Source: Stachybotrys elegans (lineage: Eukaryota; Ascomycota; Sordariomycetes; Hypocreales; Stachybotryaceae). From it: a stretch of 64,000 bases of DNA. The stretch spans positions 124,001 through 188,000 of the forward strand of contig JAGPNK010000018.1 in NCBI GenBank assembly GCA_020746835.1. Direction: 5' to 3'. The notes beneath the pieces are model-generated. The model saw only the letters and a list, made by a program, of their open reading frames with translations. It did no database searches and was not told where the DNA came from. Numbering within the stretch: the first letter of the stretch is position 1; each line of letters starts with the position of its first letter. The position numbers and the translations under genes are program-made. Shown one piece after another: positions 1-9,436 of this stretch.

Positions 1-396
1 GATCAGTGACTTCGGCATCACAACAAGGAAAAATGATGAAACAAGAGAATGAACTGCTAATAGCTATGCCTTCACATATATTGTACAGGTCCATATGCCA
101 TGCTATCAATAATCACCAGCAAGACACAATCTCATGCTCAAGGACCCATTCGAACACGCAGCACTACGACTCTGAGCGTTCCCTTGTCCCGCGCTTTTCT
201 CATGTCAAACTCCTGCATACATTGCCTTCTTTACCGAATATACCCACTATTATGCCCGAATGCAGCCAAAATGCGGCGTGGACGGATCACAACATCCCCA
301 TAACACGCGAAGGATCACACCAAGAAGCGAAGGATCATTTAATGGCAGCATTGATGGAACTTCTTTTATTCGATGATGAGGTATTACTATTCCTAC

Positions 397-489
397 CTAC
401 CTCTTACGGCGGTAATACGAGGCAGACGATGCAAGGCGATGGATCATAGCGAAATGTTGCCATTCTACTACCTCTTACGGCAGTAATAC
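397..489. repeat. Two 22-bp direct repeats in promoter
   Basis: Positions 397-418 and 468-489 match at 21 of 22 bases (one G/A difference) and share the core CTCTTACGGC. They are offset by 71 bp and lie about 70-160 bp upstream of the TATA box of the secreted-protein gene. They could be tandem binding sites for a regulator; that role is inferred. Confidence 0.6.
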
Positions 490-556
490 AATGATCAGGT
501 GCAGTTTTCTTCATTGCCGTGTCGAATGATTGCGACACCGCTCTCAGAGTCCTGAG

Positions 557-564
557 TATATAAA
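557..564 (+). promoter_or_regulatory. TATA box of the secreted-protein gene
   Basis: The sequence TATATAAA lies 100 bp upstream of the ATG at 664 and is followed by a pyrimidine-rich leader, the usual arrangement of a strongly expressed fungal gene. Confidence 0.6.
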
Positions 565-663
565 GGCAGTGACGAGACTGTAGCCTTCTCCTCTTCCCAC
601 TGGCCATCACATCCCGCGGCTTTCACTCTTACATCGTTTCCTGCTCTTCATTTGACAGACAAC

Positions 664-1429
664 ATGTTCGTCACTTCCACCATGACCAGAGCAGTTGCTC
701 TTTTTCTGGCTTTGGCCACCGTCGCTCAGGTGAGACCTTTGTCATTCATAGCAACACCCAGACTGACGTACTTGGAAGGCCATGCCTGCCGAGGGACTGT
801 CTGCCAGTGATGCCCTCGCTGGCAAGACCATCTCCGATATCGATTGGGCGGTTCAGGCCTTCCCGGGTGGCGAGGTCCTGCACATGACAGGCACTGTTGA
901 GACTGTCTGGGCCAAGCTCCTTGCCATCAATCCCAACTACGTCGCCGACTGGGGCATCGAGGACCCTGTCAACGAGACCGAAAACGTCACGCTGGAGAAG
1001 CGCACTGACTTCACCGGGTCAGCTCTAATCTGTAGGAAGGACGTTTCCTCAGCCCACTTCGCAAGGCAGGGCATCGCCTACCTGCGCCGAATCTCTGGCC
1101 AGCCTACGAACGGCGCCGGCCCTGCGAATTGCGGACGTGTCTCCTGCAGTGAGCGAACGGCTATCTGGTGGTGCAACGATGTACGTGTTTCTCTGCCTGA
1201 TCGTCGGGGCATTGAATTCGGGTCAAGTAAAGCGCCTCTTGCTAATGCTACTCCCCTCTAGACAACGAGCCCCAAGACGCTTGCCAGTTTCGGCTCTATC
1301 GCTGACGGTGCACAATGGATCGTTGACCGGTGCTCATGGGTCGGGGATTCCGGTGTCTATTCCTACACTGCAGGGCAGGTCTTTCACAGCACTAACTGGA
1401 ATGTCATTATCACCACGGCCAACTGCTAG
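664..1429 (+). CDS. Secreted six-cysteine protein with Kex2-type propeptide
   Basis: Three exons (664-729, 779-1180, 1262-1429) with GT-AG introns of 49 and 81 nt, all in phase 0, give 211 residues. The N-terminus is a signal peptide (basic start, then a Leu/Ala-rich core through about residue 22). A propeptide of about 85 residues with N-glycosylation sequons ends at Glu-Lys-Arg, a Kex2-type cleavage site. The predicted mature part of roughly 100 residues has six cysteines, a VSC...WWCND motif near the second splice junction and a C-terminal NWNVI...NC. I recognise this layout from uncharacterised small secreted proteins of plant- and insect-associated ascomycetes but cannot give a function; effector or antimicrobial roles are guesses. 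The ATG at 682 is an alternative in-frame start. Confidence 0.75.
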
Positions 1430-2490
1430 GCATCCCCGTTCTGCATTACTAAAGTAATTAGTAACATAATCGTCGTTATGATATCGGTTACAGGGCGCAT
1501 ACACACTTTCAACTTATTACGCCTCAATGTTACTTGTATCTAGCCACTACTAGAGAAATATAAGCGAGCAATTCAAGATCGGCCGGGAACGCAAGTTCAT
1601 AAGCTGTCTTTTGCTTGGCATTCACTATAATCGGCGCCTTTAATAAATATGGTTGTCCAGCAACCATCCACTGGGCAGTCTACAGTCCGATGGGTTTCGC
1701 TGTGTTATCAGAACCACTTCAGTAGTTTCATGCTTTCTTTTGAAATATTTTGAGCTTCCTGTCCTAGGGATCGAGGGCAGATGTCAAGTTTGTGCAAATG
1801 AAACCTCGTGATTGTCACCGTAACTCGGAAGCCGATCCATCAGAGTTCCATCTCTGGCCTTCCGAATTTGAACCCCTTCGACTATTGCCACGCGTATCTG
1901 ACTCTGTTGGGTAAGAGGCAAAGGTGCCAAATGCAATCGTCCAATTTGCTGAGACAGTATTGACTGCTCGTTTTGGCGTTCCAGAGTGCGAAACGAGTAT
2001 CGCGAGTTTGACGTGTACTCGATCCATTGTGAAAGTCTCGGCTGCAGCCCATGAGTTGGGTAGCTCAGAAACATTCGACAGAAACATTCGAACCAGTTTT
2101 TATTATTAGCGTGCTGCGGCCAGAGACCAGTATTTTAAAGTGGCAAGAAGATATTTCAGCGATGAGATACAGCAGTTAATCCAGCCCTGCCACGGAATCG
2201 TCCAAAGTGTCTACAACTACAAATATGAATGGTGTATAATTCGCATGAAACAATTTGAGGGCTGATACTCCATTCTATTCACAAGCGCTATATCGTTGCA
2301 GCACCAAATGGTGGAATCTTGACTGCAGCCAACCCTCCCACAGATGCCAGGAGTTAATCACTTTATATCTCCGCCGTGCCCCGCCTCAGCCTGATGTTCA
2401 TTCATAACCTGACCGTCCCGGCCGACTTGCGTCACACTGTAACAGCTTGTAATATATCTGATTCCTCTTGGGTTTTGCTGTAAAAACTGT
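1430..2490. other. Intergenic, no gene seen
   Basis: The stretch lies between the 3' ends of two convergent genes. Only short overlapping chance ORFs occur on both strands. I see no splice-consistent coding signal and no repeat. Confidence 0.55.
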
Positions 2491-3887
2491 CTATGAAGTG
2501 AATCTAACGGCAAAGAGACCTCGTTCGATGCAATTCATAATAACAACACCAGATTGGAAGTAAGGATATACGCTCCACGCTCCATAGAACTCAACTTCAG
2601 GGTTGGCATCGTCCTCCGGGTAGCAGTCAAAGAAACCCAGTTCGGAAATGCTTCCTCCAGTAGGATCATCAGTCAAGCCAGACACATCCAGAATGCGAAG
2701 ACCTGAAGCATAGTTGGCCTGGTATGAGAGGCCATCAATGACATACTGGTTGTGGTCGATGGAAGGGGTCACGGCGAAGTGACTGCCCGTGTACACTGGG
2801 TTCTCAAGCGAAGAGATGTCGAAGATATGAGTCTTGGTACGGCCATTCTCCTCCCCATTGTACATCTCGTCGAGCTCATCGTCGAGAAGAACATAGCGAG
2901 ACTCGGCGTCGACAACCCATCCCTGGTGGCTGTATTGAGAACCCTCGTAAGGGGTACGAGAGACGATGATGGGGTTGGATGCATCAGTTACATCGTAGAT
3001 GGTGAAACTGTCCTCGTTGTAACCGTAGCAAATTTCACGGCCGATATACTGGGTGTCGATACCATCGTAAACAACGCATTGGGCGTCGTGCACGTATCCA
3101 TCTTCGCTGGCACACCCTATTTGCACGGGGCTGGAGGGCTCAGACACATCAACAATGACAAGACCTCCCGAGCACACGCTTGCACCGACAGCGTATATCC
3201 TGTCCGTGTCCTCGTTAGCAACGATGTTGTGAGAGTTGCCAACGCCGTCAAAGTGTGCAGTCAGATCATCTGAGACACTAAAAACGACGGGCGAAGCCGG
3301 GTCCACATCAAGAAGCTTGTTGAGGTCGAAGATCTGGATACCATGGGAGCGAGCCTCGGAGCCAATATAGACAAAGTCGCCAATGACCTTGAGGTCACGC
3401 CACAGCGATGAGACTGTTTGGGTCGGCAATCTTCCCAAGTAAGTCAGAGATCCATCAGACATGACCTCCACAAAGGCTGTGCCATCGGTTTGACCAACAA
3501 GGGCAAATTCACGACCATCGGCGGATGTCCAGCCTAAATGTTGTGTTAGTGACGCCTTTTGCAGGAACTCAGTAACTCACCCCAGATATCGTTGCCCTCG
3601 GCAGTCGAAGAACCCATATCGCCGTGGGTTAGACTGGCGGTGAGGTCGACATTAGAGCAACTGTACTCCCCAATCTGACCATCGGTGCATGGCGTGGCCG
3701 ACATGGAGGTATATCGTCCTTCGGCAAAGGCGCCGTTGGCGCGCGAAGTTTCGCGCAAAGACTGCTTCATCTGGCGAAGGACAGACATGCTGTTCTGGCT
3801 GGTCAATGTAGGAAGGTTGCTAAGCTCCAGGGCTGCCGACGAAGTGGCGAGGCCAATCGTGGCCAAGGAAGCAGTGAAGGCCTTCAT
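2491..3887 (-). CDS. Secreted LVIVD-repeat / choice-of-anchor B family protein
   Basis: Two exons (3887-3581 and 3533-2491) with a 47-nt intron give 449 residues. A signal peptide (MKAFTASLATIGLATSSAA) starts the protein. Most of the chain is a series of beta-propeller-like units of the LVIVD type, with phrases such as GGLVIVDVSEPSSPVQIG, FTIYDVTDASNPIIVS and THIFDISSLENPVYTG. This is typical of the extracellular choice-of-anchor B proteins found in fungi, oomycetes and bacteria. The family has no established enzymatic role; cell-surface or matrix binding is the usual guess. The downstream end is convergent with the gene ending at 1429. Confidence 0.85.
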
Positions 3888-4017
3888 CGTTGTTTATAGC
3901 GAACGTGAAAGAAATCCTTTGCAAAGTGTTAGGGTCAGGAGCAAGATCAGGGCACAAGGGTCGTGTGCTGGATGACAAGGCGAGAAAATGTAAATGCGAG
4001 AGGACTGAACAGGAGCC

Positions 4018-4025
4018 CTTTTATG
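4018..4025 (-). promoter_or_regulatory. TATA-like element of the LVIVD-protein gene
   Basis: Read on the minus strand this is CATAAAAG, about 130 bp upstream of the ATG at 3887. Position and composition fit a TATA box, but it is a short motif. Confidence 0.4.
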
Positions 4026-5245
4026 CTCACAACCTCCCATGCTGGCTTTAGGTCGGGTTTCGCTCGGCAGTGTGGGAATGTGGAGTTTCCGTCACGGGAG
4101 ATGCCGATCACTGTATAATCCTGGTTCGGACACACGGCTCCTAATACGATTCAACGCCGGTTGTGATAAGCGGACGGGACTATCCGCGGCGATATCAAGT
4201 ACCGCATGTCTTGGGGAGTATATTATTGGACCTCTGCTGCCTTGGACAAAGCAACTCGTTCATAGGTTGGCACCTGGTATGATAACCAATCAAATAACCC
4301 AAGCGATGGTGATTGGCGGAAGCAATTGTGGAACATGACACACCTGCCTTTGCAGGAAATTGACCTTCTCGATTAGGCCGGGGCTTGCAGGGACCGTTTG
4401 CTGTGGAATGAAGATCATCAAGTAGATGAAACCCAAAGATAAACCAATACGAGATTGAGAAAACAAGGCATGAGTTTGTAATAAGCAAAGAACGAGAGTC
4501 TATCAATATTTTTACCAACCTGCCCTTGGAGGTTAGATTCCTACCTCTACCAATCAGGCAATGATTACACAAATAATCAGTCTTTGTCGTAAAGGAATAT
4601 GCAATGTGACTTATCTTCGGATAGTGTGTGAACTCAATTTTGATGTATGAGAGGCGAGCCAACGGTACGGTCAGACAAGGACAAAATTCGCCTTTTCTGC
4701 ACATCGCTCATGGTCACCAACCTCCACACGTAGCCGTAGTCTTGATTATCATGGAGATCGGCACTGTAGCCTTTGAAGCCAAAACGCTGGGCCGTCAACT
4801 GCTGGTTGCCCTTAGGTCAAAGATCGCAACAGGGTAAGAGGATAACCAAGCTGCTTAGACAAGGTCGCTGTACCGGCCATGCAAAACAATTGCCAGCTGA
4901 AGTTGAGCAAAGGCCTCGCTATGTATTTGCCCCTTTCCCAGTGGTTTGGCAGAGATTGTAGGCATAATTCACTTGGGCAGGACTGGTTTGATGAGGTGTA
5001 ATTTCAGGCATCGCGTTGGGAGCGGCACTTCCTCGGTGTCGGACCTCCTGGCTTCAGAAAATTCTCGATTGGCGCTTAGATGAGATGCCGACCAAGTCGA
5101 CGCTTGGGTAGACAGTTGGCCGACAATGTTGCCCGGCATGCACGCAACGCTCCCTTTCGGGTGTGGGCTCTTAGCGGCTCGAAGAGTTATTTACCAATGC
5201 GCTGATCCGCTGAATAAAAATTACGCACCCATATACTTGGAGGAA

Positions 5246-5359
5246 ATGTGGGATTTCCTGTTCGTGTGCTCCAATGGGATACAGACCAGTAACTTCGGGG
5301 AGGCCCCCTCTGACGGTAAAGACGATATCGGATCAACAGATGACAATTGGTCAGAAAAT
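5246..5359 (+). repeat. Dispersed repeat, copy A
   Basis: This 114-bp segment aligns without gaps to 63603-63716 (copy B) with 12 differences, 11 of them transitions. It also resembles 31880-31989 on the other strand (copy C). All three copies keep one reading frame with a core resembling FVCPNGIQ...EAPS, so the repeat probably derives from a protein-coding sequence. In copy A the frame runs open from about 5126 to 5548. The source family is not recognised. Confidence 0.7.
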
Positions 5360-5933
5360 GTACCTGGAGGAAACAAGGCTTTTGTTTCCGCAATTCATAG
5401 CTTCGGTCCCAAAATTCAGAGGCTCTGCATCGTCTCACACGACAGTCATATGAATCCAAACAAGTACGAGAGGGTGGAATGCCGAATCCACACGGTCTCC
5501 CTATGCCATTTGACGCCTCCGCGGATTGCGCCAAGGCCCTGGCGATAGCCAACAAACCTTCGCCCGACATCGGAAAGAATTAAATTCACCCATCTTGCGT
5601 CCCCGAGTAAGTAGTCTGATAGTCTGGTTCGTGCCAGGCAAAGGTTTGTATGGTGAAAGCCTGTCAGTTTCAACATAGCTCTATCACCGCTAGAGGTTTT
5701 GGCTAGTATTGGCCTTAAAGGCGAGTATAGAACAGCTACTTAAGACTGAGTATTCGAACACTGAACAGATATTTGTGCAGGTTGAACTGCTGGCATGGTG
5801 GGCGGGTTTTTGGCCATGCTTCGAAACACCCGCCTTTGTATCGAATGAGCAGAACCAACAATACAACAATACGGATGGTAGACATCAAAATTCGAGTATC
5901 TCTATTGAGGATATGATAGACATCACTTGCGAC

Positions 5934-7649
5934 CTACTGTACGGTCAAGCGCGTCTCACTAAGTTGCCCACCCTCAATCATTCTACTTATCTCGCCTTGC
6001 ATAAACCCTTGCAAGTACGATTCTCCGAGGACTCTCAAGCTCTTCTTTCCCGCAGTAGGCCGAAACGCAAATAAGACCCGAGCACCAGCGATAGCGTAGC
6101 ATAAGTCTCCTGGCCGTGCAATGTAAGGTGCAAGGCCAAAGAACCCTTTCTTTGTGACGATGAAGCTTCTTCCGCTTCCCAAGAACTGACACACCATCCA
6201 ACACTTGTGTGTGCTGTTCTTATACTTCTTATTATCCGACTGTTGTCCACCAGAGAACAACTTTCTCAAAAATGGGTGGTGGTCTTCAGACGCGGTGAAC
6301 GATAGAGTACGGCCACCATCATCGACCTCCATGCTCCCCCCAAATATCGCACTGACAAAACTTTTGGCTACATCTGCTCTTGAGGCTGCAGATGATACGT
6401 ATTCACCGTATATCTCGTTGAAGCTTTTGCATTCCCCGGTGCTTGAATCCTCAAATACGATCAAGCTCCTCTCGGGGAAGAAATGCATCCAGTAGCTTGC
6501 TTTCACTTCATCTAGTCCAACACCTGCCAACAAAAGTTTATCTCCATTCGGAGCGATAGACGTGTCTGTCAAGGTTTTGTATGGAAGTGACCAGCGCTCG
6601 GCCGCGTGGACAAGATTATTCATTTCATAACCAGTGTTCCAGCGGGGCACCCATGATGGCCAATTTTCTTCTATAGAACGCTCGTCATGTCGAATCGCAG
6701 ACAGCGCCCTTGGTCCATTCTCAAGCAGTAGTGGCCCCATGACTTCTTGCCAGACCTCCATGTACGGCTTCGTGTAGTCGGCCGTGATTATGGGTTCTCC
6801 CGTATTTGCACGAGCAAGGTTGTGTCCGAGAAATGCATAGACCAAGTCCCTCGGGTCTGTGCAGCGGAGAGTTGAAGCATGCTCTAAAAGATTGAGAAAC
6901 GAATATCCGCTGCTTCTTTGCGACCAATCTTTCCATTGCGTGTGGATGAAGCGGATGCCAATGTGAAACTGGGAACTCATGGGGATTCCTGCTGCCCACT
7001 CGGCGACTCTCATGAAGTCGCGGTAGTCGAACTGGCCTTGGCCATAAAGGACAATAGCACTTCGCGCTAGGCCTACTTCCTGGATTACCCAAGCGCGGCC
7101 AAACCATGGGTTCCGCAACAGCTTTGACAAGTATCTCCAGCGGCCGTCGTTATGGAACAAGGCTTCCGATCGAAGTCGGGCGAGTCTATTCTCAAGACCA
7201 TTCTTGAGGACATCTCTGACAAGCTTACCAATCTGTTCAGCCTGGCCATGGGTAGAATCACCCATGCACACCCATACTCTCCTTGCGTTACTAAAAACGC
7301 GGTCCATGTAGCCGACCTGACTGCTACGCTCCTGCAAGTCGTCCTGATTGATGCAGATCGCGTCTGCCCATACAGCGACCTTTTTGTCTGGTGACCGAAC
7401 TCGTGCGAGCGCCCAGTACAAATTAGCCGTGACTGCTGTTTGTCTGCCGTCGCAGAGTATTTGTTTCAGCTTCAGTGAATCGCCCCATACATAAGAGAGA
7501 GCGTCATATGAGGGTTCGTCATCTAAGTCAACCACGGCCAGTTGAATTGAGACTAGATCATGTCTAGTCCCGGGTTGAATAACGGCCACCCGAATTTCGT
7601 GTTTTCCCTGAAGTTGGGTATAAAATACTTTATCCAAACTCATTGGCAT
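5934..7649 (-). CDS. HET-domain (heterokaryon incompatibility) protein
   Basis: An intronless frame codes for 571 residues from the ATG at 7649; an upstream in-frame ATG at 7736 would add 29 residues that look like non-coding leader. The N-terminal third is a HET domain: YDALSYVWGD near residue 48, then WADAICINQDD...ER and a segment ending RRVWVCMGD. The C-terminal part carries the usual HET-gene ending with GLAPYIARPGDLCYAIAGA and SYLQGFMQGE, a pattern common to the fungal HET family. HET proteins act in the cytoplasm in non-self recognition and trigger cell death when a partner signals incompatibility. The gene lies tandem to a kinase-like gene, with a divergent second HET gene beyond. Confidence 0.9.
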   Translation of the reverse strand: MPMSLDKVFYTQLQGKHEIRVAVIQPGTRHDLVSIQLAVVDLDDEPSYDALSYVWGDSLKLKQILCDGRQTAVTANLYWALARVRSPDKKVAVWADAICINQDDLQERSSQVGYMDRVFSNARRVWVCMGDSTHGQAEQIGKLVRDVLKNGLENRLARLRSEALFHNDGRWRYLSKLLRNPWFGRAWVIQEVGLARSAIVLYGQGQFDYRDFMRVAEWAAGIPMSSQFHIGIRFIHTQWKDWSQRSSGYSFLNLLEHASTLRCTDPRDLVYAFLGHNLARANTGEPIITADYTKPYMEVWQEVMGPLLLENGPRALSAIRHDERSIEENWPSWVPRWNTGYEMNNLVHAAERWSLPYKTLTDTSIAPNGDKLLLAGVGLDEVKASYWMHFFPERSLIVFEDSSTGECKSFNEIYGEYVSSAASRADVAKSFVSAIFGGSMEVDDGGRTLSFTASEDHHPFLRKLFSGGQQSDNKKYKNSTHKCWMVCQFLGSGRSFIVTKKGFFGLAPYIARPGDLCYAIAGARVLFAFRPTAGKKSLRVLGESYLQGFMQGEISRMIEGGQLSETRLTVQ

Positions 7650-7925
7650 AATTATATTTGCACAAACTTTGCGTGGTGTAAGGACAACAGTCAGCCTTGT
7701 CAAGATGAGGGGTAAAGAAATATAAGATCTTATCACAGATTTTCTATGCTTTGTAATGGCGGGGCTAATCCTTTTGCGCTTCCTAGATGTTCCATGGATC
7801 GATCCTTTGCTAACAGCTTATGCAATAGAACCTCAAGGGGTGTCGAGTCCTTGTCACAGCTATTAGTTATAGCTGTAGTAATAGGACCACGCTTCCTTCA
7901 ATCTACCTTCTTTATAATCCCTTGT

Positions 7926-8651
7926 CTACAAAGCGTTAGAAATGTTGAGAAAATGGTGTTCGAAACCTACAAGGGCTTTTGCAAAATACTGCACCAGCTC
8001 CTTTTCATCTTCAAACCATTGCCGATGCCTCTCATCATCCGGGAGATTGGTCCAAGCACAATCAAAATCGATCCATATCACTCTATCCTCCTGACCCTCA
8101 TTACCCCTGGCGACAAGCATATTTCTGGGGTACGTGTCGTCATGCAGGATGCGTAAGTTGTGTATTTCATCAAGGATCTGAAGGAACTTGGCGAGACGTG
8201 CCTCCGAGAAGTTGGTGAGGTCAATCATATGAAGGTCTGGGATATATTCGATAAAAATAGCACAAGGCGGCACCTCGTCCTCCTTGAAACTGTGTAGCAT
8301 CTGATGCCAGTCGGCAAGCTGCATCTGGGTGACAGCGCCGTAGAAATCCGGGACAACCCGTCGAGCGCAGAGGCCATGCTGTTTTAGCCGGCGGTAGGAG
8401 GTAACTTCACGGTTAAAGACATCATGTTCCCTCTCTGGGTTCTCCCATGGTCTTCGGTTTCGTCTATGGTACTGGCGTGCTGTCAGAGATACTCACCCCC
8501 AGGAACAGAGTGATGGTAGTCCACTGACAACTTTCATGACACTATCTCGGCCGCGTAGGATGACTTTAAATATGGACGCAGACTTGCCCTCTTTCAGCTC
8601 CTCGAGGAAATTGACGTCTGAGGGGTTGATGTTTGTGATCTCGTCATTCAT
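7926..8651 (-). CDS. Small protein-kinase-like (APH/choline-kinase fold) protein
   Basis: Two exons (8651-8529 and 8471-7926) around a 57-nt intron with a GTCAGT donor give 222 residues. The N-lobe has an invariant-lysine-type strand (DSVMKVYH, spanning the junction). The C-lobe shows a catalytic-loop match HDDTYPRNMLV and a metal-binding segment IWIDFDCAW, as in small fungal kinase-like proteins related to aminoglycoside phosphotransferases. At 222 residues it is short, near a minimal fold, so activity is uncertain. It sits in a 276-bp-spaced tandem with the HET gene downstream and opposite a second HET gene upstream. A role in the same recognition pathway is inference only. Confidence 0.75.
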
Positions 8652-9436
8652 GATGAGGATGTTGGATTGATGTTGCGATGGGTCAAGGCAAGGTCAAGGC
8701 AAAAGAAGGTGAAGGACTCATGGGTCACCTAGCCAGGACCCACATGTGACAGGATTGGAACACTAGCACTGTATCATTATGCCCAAGTCAAGCACTCCTA
8801 TGCACACGCACCACGCTTGGGATATGCTCACATTATGTTTCCTTCCGTAGAGTTTCGCATTATCCTGTGGCCTTTAGAGCCAGGCAAAGGCAGCCGCAAT
8901 TATAAACGCGCTGTTTCTAGAAAGCCAAGAGAACAGGCAAGGAGTCGACCAGAAACAGTTGTGCTGGCAAGCAATATCCACATAGCTTGCTACGACCATC
9001 TTGTACGAGAAGACCATTCCCCTCCCCCCGGTACTAGATTTATGTAACCTATGTTCCTAAACAACAAACCTTGAAATGGCTGATTATGTATCGCAATCGT
9101 GTTGTTAGCACAGCCTCGACAGCAAAGCCCGACCCGCTCTTGGCACTACAAAATGTAAATTTCATCTCCACTGTGTGGTTGCCTAGTCCCACTCGTATTG
9201 TCAACTGCCTTCCCATGAAGGGTCGTCGGGCGTCTTGGGCGAGTGGAGTTGGGTGTAATATCGAATCCTTCGTCATCCCGTTTGCCAGAATAGAATAGCT
9301 GCAGCAAAATAAGACAATGTGACGCCCTCGCAGGTTTTGCCTGCGCCTCCGTCAGGCTCGCCTGGTAACACTTTGCTTCGTCCGTTGCAACTTCAAAATT
9401 TCGCCATCACAGAAGATCAGGTGTACCGGCTAGAAC
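8652..9436. other. Divergent promoter region between kinase-like and HET genes
   Basis: This 785-bp spacer separates two divergently transcribed genes. No further coding signal is seen; the short ORFs overlap each other on both strands. It could drive both flanking genes. Confidence 0.5.

Larger units (their letters stand above)
1..663. other. Left-edge non-coding stretch, promoter of the first gene
   Basis: No gene is supported here. The open frames are unsplit chance ORFs without recognisable protein features. The right part is the promoter of the secreted-protein gene that starts at 664 and contains a direct repeat (397-418 and 468-489) and a TATA box. Confidence 0.6.
3888..5933. other. 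2 kb gene-poor spacer with a dispersed repeat copy
   Basis: Apart from the promoter of the LVIVD gene and repeat copy A (5246-5359) I find no supported gene. A 169-codon open frame on the minus strand (4195-4704) has no recognisable domain and an erratic composition, so it is not called. Confidence 0.5.

Noticed and set aside
4195..4704. 169-codon minus-strand open frame
   Set aside because: No domain, signal or codon-like composition; it sits in a spacer next to a promoter and no intron structure supports it.
6721..7107. 128-codon frame overlapping HET gene 1
   Set aside because: It is a shadow in another frame of the clear HET coding sequence on the same strand.
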